64,000 bases of DNA, taken from assembly GCF_000312665.1 (NCBI RefSeq), contig NZ_HF536772.1, forward strand, positions 3,666,688 through 3,730,687, written 5' to 3'. The notes under the pieces were generated by a model, which was not told where the DNA came from, ran no database searches, and worked only from the letters and a program-made list of their open reading frames with translations. Of the stretch, positions 63,300 through 64,000 are shown one piece after another (position 1 is the first letter of the stretch; every line of letters begins with the position of its first letter). The translations under genes and the position numbers were made by a program. This DNA is from Rhizobium mesoamericanum STM3625 (GTDB lineage Bacteria; Pseudomonadota; Alphaproteobacteria; Rhizobiales; Rhizobiaceae).

Positions 63300-63638
63300 G
63301 TGGCGGTTTTTCGTAGAAAAGCGACCCGACTTTACGTGATGCTAGTCCTGGTACTGGCGGCGGCTGGCGTAGGTCCCTTTGCCGCTGCCTTCAATCAGAG
63401 CGACCATCGTTGCGCAACTGCGCATGCCGCTGAATACCACCGGGATATCCCCCCCTCAGGTCCCCTTTATTGCCCGACCTGCTGCATCGGCATGCATTGC
63501 TGTCCCATGATCCCGCACGGTCCAGTAGCCGAGACTTTCGCGGAGTCTCAGGGCGTCGTCTTCTCAGTGAGGGTCGCAGCCGACCCGCTCCTTTTGATAC
63601 GGCCAATTGATCCGCCGCCGAAACCCGATCCTTCGTGA
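63300..63638 (+). CDS. Small secreted Cys-rich protein, DUF2946-like
   Basis: 112 residues from a GTG with GGAAGG upstream. A hydrophobic N-terminal segment (LYVMLVLVLAAAGVGPFAAA) is followed by CPTCCIGMHCCPMIPHG, a Cys/Met/His-rich stretch suited to metal binding. This pattern is seen in small proteins near copper-resistance genes. A start at the internal ATG (MLVLVLAAAG) is possible. It is followed 34 bp later by a DUF305 gene on the same strand. Confidence 0.6.
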   Translation: MAVFRRKATRLYVMLVLVLAAAGVGPFAAAFNQSDHRCATAHAAEYHRDIPPSGPLYCPTCCIGMHCCPMIPHGPVAETFAESQGVVFSVRVAADPLLLIRPIDPPPKPDPS

Positions 63639-63672
63639 CGTTTCGATCAACCCAATTCAATGGAGAATACCG

Positions 63673-64000
63673 ATGAAAGCGAAACTCCTTTTTGCGGCTT
63701 GCACTGTTTCACTGCTTTCCCTGGCCGCCACCGCAACGGCGCAGGAAATGTCTTACCCTGAGAAATGCAAGGCGATGGATATGGCCAAGACGGACACGTC
63801 ATCCGGCGGCGACATGAAGATGAATATGTCGTCCGGCGGCGACATGAAGATTGACACGCCCATGGATCAAATGGGCGACTACCAAAAGGCCGTGATGGGG
63901 AACATGAAGTCGATGCACGACGACATGATGCAAGGGATGATGCAGAAAGACCCCGATGTGGCCTTCGTATGCGGGATGATTGCACACCATATGGGTGCGA
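63673..64000 (+). CDS. DUF305 family secreted protein, 3' end cut by window
   Basis: At least 109 residues, open at the right edge. Signal peptide MKAKLLFAACTVSLLSLAAT (cleavage near ATAQE), then a Met-rich region and the DUF305 start (MQGMMQKDPDVAFVCGMIAH, then HMGA). DUF305 proteins are often next to copper-handling genes. This region was also covered by antisense frames, which I regard as shadows. Two imperfect 30-bp tandem repeats encode SSGGDMK. Confidence 0.85.
   Translation, partial: MKAKLLFAACTVSLLSLAATATAQEMSYPEKCKAMDMAKTDTSSGGDMKMNMSSGGDMKIDTPMDQMGDYQKAVMGNMKSMHDDMMQGMMQKDPDVAFVCGMIAHHMGA
63799..63858 (+). repeat. Two 30-bp imperfect tandem repeats in the DUF305 gene
   Basis: TCATCCGGCGGCGACATGAA at 63799 and TCGTCCGGCGGCGACATGAA at 63829 repeat with a period of 30 bp, encoding SSGGDMKMNM and SSGGDMKIDT. 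Confidence 0.85.

Overview
The DNA is GC-rich, with dense, often overlapping genes and alphaproteobacterial gene families: a Ti-type TraA relaxase, heterotetrameric sarcosine-oxidase-type genes beside glxABCD-like genes, and a rhizobial type III glutamine-synthetase homologue. It looks like a Rhizobium/Agrobacterium-type genome, probably a plasmid or chromid because of the traG/traA genes. No rRNA, tRNA, CRISPR array or insertion sequence was found.

Left part (1-13.6 kb). A plus-strand operon joins the end of a peptide-type ABC binding protein, a triple-rhodanese protein, an SfnC/DszC-type flavin monooxygenase and an NtaA/DszA-type FMN monooxygenase; this looks like organosulfur uptake and desulfurisation. 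Next come glycogen phosphorylase, a D-lactate-type dehydrogenase, a CPA1-type Na+/H+ antiporter, a flavin amine oxidase and an aldo/keto reductase, with gene-poor and partly decayed DNA between them.

13.8-19.3 kb holds a reduced conjugation module: coupling protein traG, a frameshifted traD-like gene, a hairpin-rich candidate oriT and a full-length traA. The usual traC and traF/traB/traH are not visible. 20.3-28.0 kb is a catabolic island: a glutamine-type ABC transporter, a C45 acylase-like hydrolase and an RpiR regulator in one minus-strand operon; then a class III aminotransferase plus a second RpiR regulator, divergent from a beta-keto acid cleavage enzyme across a perfect inverted repeat. 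28-38.4 kb is regulator- and hydrolase-rich accessory DNA with clear scars: a truncated duplicate of a lysR gene, two copies of an isochorismatase-hydrolase/epoxide-hydrolase pair in which opposite members are broken, and a truncated secreted-protein gene.

The main feature is 38.5-62.1 kb: what reads as a complete trimethylamine-to-ammonia pathway. Tmm oxidises trimethylamine to TMAO, Tdm demethylates TMAO to dimethylamine, DmmDABC demethylates dimethylamine to methylamine, and GmaS, MgsABC and MgdABCD (the last resembling SoxBDAG) take methylamine through gamma-glutamylmethylamide and N-methylglutamate to ammonium. Three separate GcvT-type folate domains (in MgdC, DmmD and Tdm), plus FolD and PurU, provide a tetrahydrofolate route for the released C1 units. 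A GATase-AraC regulator (GlxA type), an XRE-cupin regulator, a PAS/short-MCP protein and an APC-family permease complete the locus. GAA-N6/7-TTC palindromes at three promoter regions suggest a shared operator.

The right edge (62.5-64 kb) carries a cytochrome b561, a small Cys-rich secreted protein and the start of a Met-rich DUF305 protein, probably a metal (copper)-related group. All function calls come from reading protein motifs and gene order; no database search was run.
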